NCBI GenBank assembly: GCA_022652735.1 | Contig: JALCRP010000001.1 | Coordinates: 124,001-188,000 of the forward strand | Direction of reading: 5' to 3' | Source of the DNA: Faecalibacterium sp. | GTDB lineage: Bacteria > Bacillota > Clostridia > Oscillospirales > Ruminococcaceae | DNA length: 64,000 bases | Shown: piece after piece, positions 57,477-64,000 of the stretch | Layout: each line of letters begins with the position of its first letter | How positions within the stretch are numbered: the stretch's first letter is position 1 | Translations under genes and position numbers: made by a program | Notes under the pieces: generated by a model | Seen by the model: the letters and a program-made list of their open reading frames with translations, nothing else | Database searches by the model: none | What the model was told of the DNA's origin: nothing

Positions 57477-57505
57477 AGTATACCGAGATGTTTTCCGGGA
57501 TGCAA
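57477..57505 (-). promoter_or_regulatory. promoter of the nupN operon
   Basis: TTGCAT (57500-57505), 17-bp spacer and TATACT (57477-57482) on the minus strand, 95 bases before the ATG. The leader contains a terminator-like hairpin. Confidence 0.75.
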
Positions 57506-57555
57506 GCATTTTGCCGGAAGGAAATGTTTACAAAAGAGTATCACTATGTCGAATT

Positions 57556-57984
57556 TTACAAAACATTTTTCGGCCCAAAGCCCAGCGGCAGCAATTCGCC
57601 AAGGGTCATTTCCTGATAATCCTCGGGTGTTTTTGCCAGAATGACATGCAGCGCCGGGCCGGTAAATTCATACAGTGCCTGCCGGCATACGCCGCACGGC
57701 GCCGTAACCAGCGTATTCACCTCGCCGATGCGCGCGCCCACAATCGCAATATCGGTAAATTCGGTTACGCCCTCGCTCACGGCCTTAAACAGCGCCGTGC
57801 GCTCGGCACAGGTAGTAGGCGTAAAGGCCGCGTTTTCGATATTGCAGCCTGTATAAACTTTCCCGTTTTTGGCCCGCAGCGCCGCGCCCACAGTAAAGTG
57901 GCTGTAGGGCGCGATCGCGAACTTTCGCGCCGCCAGCGCCTGCCGGATCAGGTCTTGTTTTTCTTGTTGGGATAAATCCGCCAT
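57556..57984 (-). CDS. cdd: cytidine deaminase
   Basis: 142 residues from ATG 57984 (AGGAGG nine bases before). The zinc site is GCNIENAAFTPTTCAERTALFKA (C-A-E) and APCGVCRQALYEF (PCxxC), with the N-terminal FAIAPYSHFTVGAALRA. It deaminates cytidine and deoxycytidine to uridine. It lies between the purine phosphorylase and the nucleoside transporter. Confidence 0.95.
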   Translation of the reverse strand: MADLSQQEKQDLIRQALAARKFAIAPYSHFTVGAALRAKNGKVYTGCNIENAAFTPTTCAERTALFKAVSEGVTEFTDIAIVGARIGEVNTLVTAPCGVCRQALYEFTGPALHVILAKTPEDYQEMTLGELLPLGFGPKNVL

Positions 57985-58096
57985 GTGTTTTTTCCTCCTG
58001 TCCTTGTTTTGGCATACGGCCGCGGCCGAGCAAAATGCCCCCGCTAAAGCCGCCAAAACCGCCTTTTGCGCACCGTGTGCCTAAAGCAGCGCCGGC

Positions 58097-58816
58097 TTAT
58101 TCCACGCTGCCCAGCGCCACCTTCATCATATTGGTGAAGCTTGTCTGGCGCTGTTCGGCCGTAGTAACCTCGGGCGAAACAAAGCTGTCGGAGATCGTGA
58201 CAAGGCAGGCCGCGTTTTTGCCCAGCATATTTGCGTTGTGAAACAGCGCAAAGCTCTCCATTTCCACTGCATAGCAGCTGCGCTCGTCACGCAGGCGCTC
58301 CCAGTAAGTTGGCTTTTCGTCGGAAGGCTGGCGGTAGAACACATCCGAAGAATGGATGTTGCCCTCGATCAGCGGGATACCGGCGCGCTTAGCCGCCGCG
58401 CGCAGCTTATCATTCAGCGCGGCGCTGGGCAGCATCAGGTCGCTTTCGGCGCCGCCCTGTACGCGGGCGTAGTTCGATTCGGACACGGCGCCCGAAGCCA
58501 GCACTACATCAAACAGCTTGGCCTTTTCGGTATAGCTGCCCGCCGAGCCGATGCGAATGATGTTTTCCACATCATAAAACTTGTACAGCTCATAGGAATA
58601 AATGCCGATGGAGGGCATGCCCATACCGCTGCCCATCACGCTGATCGGGTGGCCGTGATAGGTGCCGGTAAAGCCCAGCATCCCCCGCACGTCTGTTACC
58701 AGATGCGGCGCTTCGAGAAAAGTCTCGGCAATAAACTTGGCGCGCAACGGGTCCCCCGGCATGAGGACAGTTTTGGCAAAATCGCCTTTTTCGGCGCGGT
58801 TATGAGGGGTAGACAT
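58097..58816 (-). CDS. deoD: purine-nucleoside phosphorylase, DeoD type
   Basis: 239 residues, AAAAGGAG before ATG 58816. PNP/UDP signatures MSTPHNRAEKGDFAKTVLMPGDPLRAKFIAETFL, GSGMGMPSIGIYSYELYKFYDVENIIRIGSAG and YAVEMESFALFHNANMLGKNAACLVTISD mark the hexameric DeoD class. It releases purine bases from nucleosides with phosphate. It is the first gene of the salvage run, with a palindrome just upstream. Confidence 0.96.
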   Translation of the reverse strand: MSTPHNRAEKGDFAKTVLMPGDPLRAKFIAETFLEAPHLVTDVRGMLGFTGTYHGHPISVMGSGMGMPSIGIYSYELYKFYDVENIIRIGSAGSYTEKAKLFDVVLASGAVSESNYARVQGGAESDLMLPSAALNDKLRAAAKRAGIPLIEGNIHSSDVFYRQPSDEKPTYWERLRDERSCYAVEMESFALFHNANMLGKNAACLVTISDSFVSPEVTTAEQRQTSFTNMMKVALGSVE

Positions 58817-58838
58817 AAAGATCGCTCCTTTTCAGCTT

Positions 58839-58855
58839 GAATAGTAATACTATTC
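58839..58855. promoter_or_regulatory. 17-bp palindrome upstream of deoD
   Basis: GAATAGTA-A-TACTATTC is a perfect palindrome with 8-bp arms, 22 bases before the deoD ATG. It is a candidate operator for a dimeric repressor. A clear promoter was not found around it. Confidence 0.5.
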
Positions 58856-58861
58856 TAATAC

Positions 58862-58896
58862 AAAACTCCCTGTACGGCAAGCGTACAGGGAGTTTT
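58862..58896 (-). terminator. terminator after the M23 peptidase gene
   Basis: A perfect 15-bp stem (58862-58876 with 58882-58896, AAAACTCCCTGTACG) ending in T-run on the minus strand. Confidence 0.9.
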
Positions 58897-58925
58897 GACA
58901 GATGCTTTACGAAATACGCAAGCTG

Positions 58926-60815
58926 TTACTTTCCGCCGAAGATCGACTGCGGCGCCAAGCGCGAGCCGTTGTAGAAGATCTCGAAATGGCAGTGGTTGCC
59001 GGTAGAGCGGCCTGTGCTGCCCACCGTGCCGATCACCTGCCCCTGCGCAACTGCCTGCCCTACGCTGACGTTCAGCGTCAGGCAGTGGCCATACAGCGTC
59101 TTGTAACCGTTGCCGTGGTCGATGATGATGGAGTTGCCATAGCCGTGGCCCGCGGCGCTGAAGCCGGAGGCGACGACCACGCCGGAATCCGCCGCCAAAA
59201 TCGGCGTACCGGCCGCGGCGCAGATGTCCACGCCCTTGTGGCCGCCCGGCAAAACCGCCCAGCGCGAGCAATAACGGTAGCCCGGCACCGGCCACATCAG
59301 GCTGCCGTTGCCTACCTTGGCGATCGTACCAAGCGCCGTCTTGGTGCCCTTTACCACTTTCTTGGTCACAGGCTCCTGCACAACTTCCTTGTTCAGTACC
59401 TCAACATCCAGCGTGTTGCCGGCCGCATCATACGTATACTGATAGGTAACATTCTGCAGGCCGTCGGCGCCTTCCTGAATCGTCTTGGTCGTGCCGAAGG
59501 AATAATCCGCCGATTCCGAAGTTTCGGTATCGAAGGGGATTGTTTCCTGCTCAACCGTCGTTTTGAGGACACGCACTTCCAGCACGGCCTCCTGCTTTTG
59601 TACAACGACCTTATCGCCCGGGAACAGGGCCGATTTTTCCGTCAGGCCGGGGTTCAGCTCATACAGCTGGTTCATCGTCAGGCCGTTTTTGGAGGCGATC
59701 AGGCTGATGCTGTCGCCCTGCGAGATCGTATAATCCTGCTGTTTCACCTGATCGGCCGAGATATAATTCAGAATATCCTGATAATCGGAGAAGCTATCGT
59801 TAAAGAACACACCGTCGACAAGCTCCACATCATGGTTGAACTGGACGACCGTGTTCGGGTCGTCGGGCTGCTCATAGGGCGCCTTCAGGTTTTCGAGATA
59901 CTCAGAAAGCTGCTTGCCTTCCGTCGTTACCTTGCAAAGGCTGCCGTCTATGTACAGCGCCGTGCCCTCTGCGATTTCGTTGCTCGAAGATTCGAGGATC
60001 GCATCGGCCATTTCGTTTTCGCTTAAAATGCCGGCGCGGTTCATCTTAGAGGTACGGGCCAGCGTATAGGTCGGGGTGATATTCCAACTCGTTTGGCTTG
60101 TGCCCGCGTAGTTGATACGTTCATCCACCGCCGTTTTGGCGTTTTCAAAAACGTTTTCGCTTTCCACATAGCCGACCGTGTTTCCGTTCACCTGTACCGC
60201 CAACGTGTAATCCACGTTTTCTATCTGATGCACATACATCAGGCAGACGACCAGCACAGCCGCCGGCACGATATATGCCACCGTATGGGGCACAAGGCGG
60301 GCATAAAGCTTAATGCCACGCCCGAGATAACACAGGCCCTCCCACAAAGCGGCCGGAAAGCCTTTTTCTTTGCGCACCTGATGCGCATAGCGGAAGATGT
60401 GGATAATGCCGCGGAAGAACACGGCCACCGGCGTAATCAAATCTTCCCGCAGGGTACGCCCGATCTTGCCGAAGAAACGGCCAAAGCGAGCGCCGGCCCG
60501 GAGCAGGATACGGTGCGCTACCGCTGCCGCCCGTTTGCACCAGCGCGCAAAGCGCACCGCCGCATACTCGCCCTGAAAGCCAAGGGAATACAGCAGCTCG
60601 CCGATCAGGATATACAGCGGCCACGTGCGCAGCCGGCGTAAAGATGCCCGCTTTTGTGCGCGGGAGCGTTTATGCAGCTTATGGTGCAGGCGCACCATCG
60701 AACATTGCAGCTGTGCAATGCGGCCGCGCAGCGTATGGGCATAAGTTTCCCGTTTTTTCTTTGCGGGCACAGTTTTTTTATTCTCAAGGTCCAGAGGGGT
60801 CTTTTGTTGTGTCAA
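58926..60815 (-). CDS. M23 peptidase with LysM and G5 domains
   Basis: About 629 residues from TTG 60815. I chose it because AAAGGAGG sits eight bases before and the promoter at 60876-60903 would start RNA at about the upstream ATG 60869. Basic N-terminal region, a membrane helix (AYIVPAAVLVVCLMYVHQIENVDYTL), an extracytoplasmic stalk, LysM (YTISQGDSISLIASKNGLTMNQLYELNPGLTEKSALFPGDKVVV), G5 domain (VRVLKTTVEQETIPFDTETSESADYSFGTTKTIQEGADG) and a C-terminal M23 domain. That domain has zinc ligands in GHKGVDICAAAGTPILAADSG and GHCLTLNVSVGQAV...NHCHFEIF. It is a wall-bound endopeptidase of the kind used in growth or sporulation. Confidence 0.9.
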   Translation of the reverse strand: MTQQKTPLDLENKKTVPAKKKRETYAHTLRGRIAQLQCSMVRLHHKLHKRSRAQKRASLRRLRTWPLYILIGELLYSLGFQGEYAAVRFARWCKRAAAVAHRILLRAGARFGRFFGKIGRTLREDLITPVAVFFRGIIHIFRYAHQVRKEKGFPAALWEGLCYLGRGIKLYARLVPHTVAYIVPAAVLVVCLMYVHQIENVDYTLAVQVNGNTVGYVESENVFENAKTAVDERINYAGTSQTSWNITPTYTLARTSKMNRAGILSENEMADAILESSSNEIAEGTALYIDGSLCKVTTEGKQLSEYLENLKAPYEQPDDPNTVVQFNHDVELVDGVFFNDSFSDYQDILNYISADQVKQQDYTISQGDSISLIASKNGLTMNQLYELNPGLTEKSALFPGDKVVVQKQEAVLEVRVLKTTVEQETIPFDTETSESADYSFGTTKTIQEGADGLQNVTYQYTYDAAGNTLDVEVLNKEVVQEPVTKKVVKGTKTALGTIAKVGNGSLMWPVPGYRYCSRWAVLPGGHKGVDICAAAGTPILAADSGVVVASGFSAAGHGYGNSIIIDHGNGYKTLYGHCLTLNVSVGQAVAQGQVIGTVGSTGRSTGNHCHFEIFYNGSRLAPQSIFGGK

Positions 60816-60875
60816 AAGAATCTCCTCCTTTCTGATCGTCTTTTTATACGGCAAAAGTGTTGCATGCACTTTTTT

Positions 60876-60903
60876 ATTATACTCGCAATCCTACAGCGGG
60901 CAA
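60876..60903 (-). promoter_or_regulatory. promoter of the M23 peptidase gene
   Basis: TTGCCC (60898-60903), 16-bp spacer and TATAAT (60876-60881) on the minus strand. Confidence 0.6.
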
Positions 60904-60942
60904 GGTTTTTGGCGGATTTTGGCGGGAAGTTTCACGCCATCT

Positions 60943-61842
60943 TCACAAAATTTCCATATCCGCGGGGAGGGCGCTTTTGCAGGTTATCGTATGGTAGCGC
61001 AGCGGCACGGCAAGTTGAACCCGCCCGCCTTCCATGCGGTATTCCGGCACAGAAAACGTCATCTCAGCACAGTGCAGCGCGTGGCGCGCAATGCGCCCGG
61101 TGTGGCCGCCGTACAGCGTGTCCCCCGCCAGCGGGAAGCCCGCATGCGCAAAGTGCACCCGAATCTGGTGGGTTCGGCCCGTCACAGGGCGGCAAGCCGC
61201 CAGCGTACAGCCGTTTTCGGCGCGCAGCACGGTATATTCGGTGCGGCTGGGCTTGCCTTCGGGCGTTACGCAGCGGCCGATGATGCTGTCGCCGCGGCGC
61301 CCGATCGGCCCATCAAACACGCCGGGGCCAAGCGGCATTTCGCCCTCTGCCACCGCGTAATAAAGCTTTTGGACATGCCCCGCCAGCAGCGGCGCAGCAT
61401 ACATATTTTGCGCCGCCAAAAGCAGGCCGCTTGTATTTTTGTCCAATCGGTTCACGGGGCGGAACACGCCGCTGCCGCCCTGCCGCAGCGCACGGGCCGC
61501 CCACCCATTGGCGAGCGTACCGTCGGGGTAGTTCAGCGTCGGATGGACGGCAATGCCGGCCGGCTTTTCCAACATAGTGGCAAAGGCATCCTCATAAACG
61601 GCCGTGAGGCCAATCTCTGGCTGCGGGCGCGTCGGGGCTGTCGCCTCGGGCGGCAGCGAAAATGTCACGTTTTGCCCTGCGCGCAGGCAGGCTGTGGTAT
61701 GCACGGGTACACCATCCACAAAAAAGCCGTCGCCGCGATATTTTACGGCGCGGGCCAAATCGGACGAAACCGCACATTGCCGCAAAAAGGTGCGCAGCAG
61801 CATGCCATCCCACTCCGGCACAACCGCAAACCCAAGCTGCAT
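60943..61842 (-). CDS. RluA-family pseudouridine synthase
   Basis: 299 residues from ATG 61842 (AAGGAGC seven bases before). There is an S4-like N-terminus (MLLRTFLRQC...RGDGFFVDGVPV). The catalytic motif is FRPVNRLDKNTSGLLLAAQNMYA (Asp in RLD), then RTEYTVL, VTGRTHQIRVHFAHAGFPLAGDTLYGG. It modifies uridines in rRNA or tRNA; the target is not evident. Divergent from rnpB. Confidence 0.92.
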   Translation of the reverse strand: MQLGFAVVPEWDGMLLRTFLRQCAVSSDLARAVKYRGDGFFVDGVPVHTTACLRAGQNVTFSLPPEATAPTRPQPEIGLTAVYEDAFATMLEKPAGIAVHPTLNYPDGTLANGWAARALRQGGSGVFRPVNRLDKNTSGLLLAAQNMYAAPLLAGHVQKLYYAVAEGEMPLGPGVFDGPIGRRGDSIIGRCVTPEGKPSRTEYTVLRAENGCTLAACRPVTGRTHQIRVHFAHAGFPLAGDTLYGGHTGRIARHALHCAEMTFSVPEYRMEGGRVQLAVPLRYHTITCKSALPADMEIL

Positions 61843-61911
61843 GTGCAACGCTCCTTTTCGCCGGGGCCGCCCGGCGCAGACTTTCTGTAGTATACCAGAA
61901 ACCGCCTTTTG

Positions 61912-61940
61912 TTGCAAATTTGCCTGCGGTATGGTATACT
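61912..61940 (+). promoter_or_regulatory. rnpB promoter
   Basis: TTGCAA (61912-61917), 17-bp spacer and TATACT (61935-61940), eight bases before the RNA. Confidence 0.85.
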
Positions 61941-61948
61941 TCTCGGGC

Positions 61949-62297
61949 GGAAAGCGAGTGGAACATACGACGGCGGGGCGGCTTTGGCCGCTCTGAGGAA
62001 AGTCCGGGCTTCACAGAGCAACGGTAACTGCTAACGGCAGCCGAGGGCAACCTTAGGGAAAGTGCAACAGAAAACGAACCGCCGTGCCTTCGGGCGCGGT
62101 AAGGCTGAAACGGCGAGGCAAGAGCTCACCAGCGCATGGGTGACTATGCGGCTTTGTAAACCCTACCGGAAGCAACACCTAGCGGGGCATATGCGCTGCT
62201 CGCGCGCCCCCACGGTGGCACGAGCCTGCCAGCAATGGCAGGCCTAGATAGATCGTCGTTTTATACAGAACCCGGCTTACGGTCCATCTCGCTTTCC
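61949..62297 (+). ncRNA. rnpB: RNase P RNA, class A
   Basis: Conserved regions appear in order: GAGGAAAGTCCGGGCTTC (CR I), ACAGAAAACGAACCGCC, GGTAAGGCTGAAACGGCGAG followed by AGAGCTCACCAGC (CR II/III), and AGATAGATCG with ACAGAACCCGGCTTACG (CR V). The P1 helix is GGAAAGCGAG (61949-61958) with CTCGCTTTCC (62288-62297), which sets both ends. It is the catalytic RNA that trims tRNA 5' ends. It has its own promoter and a strong terminator. Confidence 0.96.
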
Positions 62298-62311
62298 TTT
62301 TCGGGTATTCA

Positions 62312-62343
62312 AAAAGCGCCGCGGCAAATGCCGCGGCGCTTTT
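62312..62343. terminator. bidirectional terminator between rnpB and murE
   Basis: A perfect 14-bp stem (62312-62325 with 62330-62343, AAAAGCGCCGCGGC) with AAAT loop and A/T tracts on both sides. It serves the convergent rnpB and murE. Confidence 0.9.
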
Positions 62344-62352
62344 CTTTTTCCT

Positions 62353-63831
62353 TTATACAAGGCCGATTTGTTGGGCGTATTCCTCCAGCAGCTCCCGCTC
62401 CAGAAAAGGCGTTTTTTCGCCCATGCGGTCGCGATAGGTTTCGTGCCCTTTGCCGATCACGGCGATCAAATCGCCTTCCTCGGCGTGGTCGACGGCATAG
62501 TGCAGCGCGTCGAGACGGTCGGGAATCTCTACATATTTTGCGTCCGGATTCCCCTTTTGCATCCCGACACGGATGTCCGCAAGGATGTCCTCCACTTTTT
62601 CAAAGCGGTTATTGTCCTCTGTCAAAATCGAGAAATCTGCCATGCGCGCGCATACCTCGCCCATGCCGTAACGGCGCAGCTTTGAGCGATTGCCGCCGCA
62701 CCCAAACACCACAACAAGGCGCTTAGGGCGGTAGGCGCGCAGCGTTTCCAGCAGGCTTTCCGTCGAAACCTCATTGTGCGCGTAATCCAGCAAAACCGTA
62801 AACTTTTTGCTGATGGGCACCAGCTCCACGCGCCCTTTCACGACGCATTTGGCCAGCCCTTCATGGATGGCGGCATCCGCCACGCCCAGCGCCTTGCCCA
62901 CGCACAGCGCGGCCAGCGCGTTATAAACGCTGAATTCGCCGGGCATGTTCACTTTGACGTTCATTTCGTCCGCGCCCGTAACCCCAAATGCCACGCCCAA
63001 AAAATCATGGCTGCGCAGCAGCTGATAATCGCCCGCGCGGTACTGGGCCTTTTCGCCCCGGCCATACGTCACGAGCTTGCAGGTATGCCCCTCCAGCAGC
63101 GCATCGGTATTTTCGTCGTCGGCGTTTACGATGCCGATGTCGCACCGGCGGAACAGCTGGCCCTTCCAGCTGCGGTATTCTTCAAAGGTTTTGTGCTCGC
63201 CGGGGCCGATATGATCCGGCGAAAGGTTTGTAAAGACGCCGATTTGATAATGGATGCCCGCCACGCGGTCCATCATCAGGCCTTGGCTGGATACTTCCAT
63301 GATCGCCGTATCGCAGCCTGCATCCAAAAATGCGCGGAAGGTTTTTTGCAGCTCATAGCTTTCGGGCGTGGTGTTGGCTGTTTCGCGGTGGGTGCCCTGG
63401 CAGTAGATGCCGTTTGTGCCCACCATACCCACTTTTTTGCCCGCGGCTTCCAGCACGGATTGAATCATGTGCGTGGTCGTGGTTTTGCCCTTGGTGCCCG
63501 TCACTCCGATCATGGTCAGATGTTCGGTTGGGCGGCCAAACAAGTTAGCGCTCAAAAGCGCAAGCGCAAGGCGGCTGTTTTCTACGCGGAGCACCGCCGC
63601 GCCCCGCACGGTTTCGAGCGGGATCTCGTGTTGGATCACCACCGCCGCCGCGCCTGCCCGCACACATTCGGCAGCATAATCGTGGCTGTCGCGCTGGGTG
63701 CCCACAATGCAGACAAACAAGCACCCCGGCACTACTTTGCGGCTGTCGTATACGATGTCGCAAATGTCGGTATCCGCGCTGCCCTGCAACAGGGTGCAGG
63801 CAGCGCCTTCCGTCAGCTCGGAAAGTTTCAT
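62353..63831 (-). CDS. murE: UDP-N-acetylmuramoyl-tripeptide synthetase
   Basis: 492 residues, AAAAAGGAGC before the ATG. Mur ligase motifs: VTGTKGKTTTTHMIQSVLEAAGKKVG (P-loop), ANTTPESYELQ, AIMEVSSQGLMMDRVAGIHYQIGVFTNLSPDHIG, LLDYAHNEVSTESLLETLR and FGCGGNRSKLRRYGMGEVCARMADFSILTEDNNRFE. At the place of the diaminopimelate-specific DNPR motif it reads TEDNNRFE (DNNR). So the added third residue may not be meso-DAP, and Lys or another amino acid should be considered. It lies downstream of a PBP-like gene at the right edge, as in dcw clusters. Confidence 0.93.
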   Translation of the reverse strand: MKLSELTEGAACTLLQGSADTDICDIVYDSRKVVPGCLFVCIVGTQRDSHDYAAECVRAGAAAVVIQHEIPLETVRGAAVLRVENSRLALALLSANLFGRPTEHLTMIGVTGTKGKTTTTHMIQSVLEAAGKKVGMVGTNGIYCQGTHRETANTTPESYELQKTFRAFLDAGCDTAIMEVSSQGLMMDRVAGIHYQIGVFTNLSPDHIGPGEHKTFEEYRSWKGQLFRRCDIGIVNADDENTDALLEGHTCKLVTYGRGEKAQYRAGDYQLLRSHDFLGVAFGVTGADEMNVKVNMPGEFSVYNALAALCVGKALGVADAAIHEGLAKCVVKGRVELVPISKKFTVLLDYAHNEVSTESLLETLRAYRPKRLVVVFGCGGNRSKLRRYGMGEVCARMADFSILTEDNNRFEKVEDILADIRVGMQKGNPDAKYVEIPDRLDALHYAVDHAEEGDLIAVIGKGHETYRDRMGEKTPFLERELLEEYAQQIGLV

Positions 63832-63897
63832 GGCAAAAGCTCCTTTTTGATTTCAAGCATTTCAATCTTATCTCAAGAAAAGGCGTACCTGTACGTT

Positions 63898-64000
63898 TTA
63901 TGCGGCAGGCTGGGCGTCGCCGGCCGGCGCATCGGCCGTGGAGGACGCCGCAGAGGAGGCATCTGACGCCGCGTCGGAAGGCGCATCCGGCGCAGGGATC
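63898..64000 (-). CDS. C-terminal tail of the gene upstream of murE (probably a class B PBP)
   Basis: Only 33 codons before TAA 63898 are in view: an Ala/Ser/Asp/Pro-rich, low-complexity tail (PAPDAPSDAASDASSAAS...GDAQPAA). It carries no domain. Its place before murE is that of ftsI/spoVD in Firmicutes dcw clusters, which is the only basis for the suggested identity. Confidence 0.5.
   Translation of the reverse strand, partial: IPAPDAPSDAASDASSAASSTADAPAGDAQPAA

Noticed and set aside
57547..57553. A single perfect 0A box (TGTCGAA) upstream of the nupN promoter
   Set aside because: A lone heptamer is expected several times by chance in 64 kb on both strands and it has no tandem partner.
1..64000. 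CRISPR arrays, rRNA genes or toxin-antitoxin pairs
   Set aside because: No regularly spaced repeats, no rRNA signatures and no recognisable toxin-antitoxin pair were found on reading both strands.

Overview
The window looks like a chromosome segment of a spore-lineage Gram-positive gut Clostridium, most likely Oscillospiraceae/Ruminococcaceae. This is inferred from the high-GC Firmicutes gene content: the pyrH-frr-uppS-cdsA-dxr-rseP-ispG-polC cluster, a PolC-type replicase, class A RNase P RNA, a Spo0A-like regulator and a GGGtGRT protein. I could not search databases, so the genus is not assigned.

Layout. 1-3.4 kb: two ion-transporter-superfamily permeases, a TatA protein and a cytidylate-kinase-like protein. 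3.5-5.4 kb: a KdpD/KdpE-like two-component pair. 5.5-10.1 kb: a class B penicillin-binding protein gene cut in two by a 2.77-kb element that carries a large serine recombinase, a 42-residue protein and a CwlD-like amidase. 10.2-21.3 kb: the isoprenoid, lipid, ribosome-recycling and replication operon. 21.4-23.5 kb: a Spo0A-like response regulator with a degenerate histidine kinase and tandem 0A-like boxes. 23.7-34.5 kb: GGGtGRT/NifU-like pair, MFS carrier, hisS, ECF sigma/DUF4349 pair, AlkD, a broken GGDEF gene, and a Rieske oxidoreductase with a tocopherol-cyclase-like protein. 34.67-46.68 kb: a 12.0-kb integrative element in the 3' end of tRNA-Ala(CGC), with SprT-like protease, membrane protein, REP-associated transposase, helicase, FtsK-type translocase, CRESS-type Rep with a hairpin origin, regulators and serine integrase. 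47.6-50.8 kb: DUF975 protein, Hpt protein, PASTA pseudokinase. 51.0-58.8 kb: nucleoside uptake and salvage (BMP lipoprotein, ABC transporter, pyrimidine and purine nucleoside phosphorylases, cytidine deaminase). 58.9-64 kb: M23/LysM/G5 peptidase, RluA enzyme, rnpB, murE and the tail of the gene upstream of murE.

The most interesting locus is the interrupted PBP gene. The transpeptidase is split between its SxN and KSGT motifs. The two ends share a 6-bp core (GATGGG), and joining them restores a 627-residue protein in frame across the conserved motif read as DRM-GPVELASCAFGQ. The recombinase is the last gene of a coupled reading frame that begins at the PBP promoter, so expression of the split gene could drive its own repair. 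This resembles skin-type elements that interrupt sigK or spore-coat genes, but here the host gene is a cell-wall synthase and the cargo is a cell-wall amidase. That it is developmentally regulated is an inference.

The 12-kb element combines a CRESS-virus-like Rep (HUH motifs intact, Walker A degraded), a perfect 14-bp-arm hairpin whose loop resembles the CRESS nicking site, and an FtsK-type coupling protein with no type IV secretion genes. This gene set fits an integrative mobilizable element.
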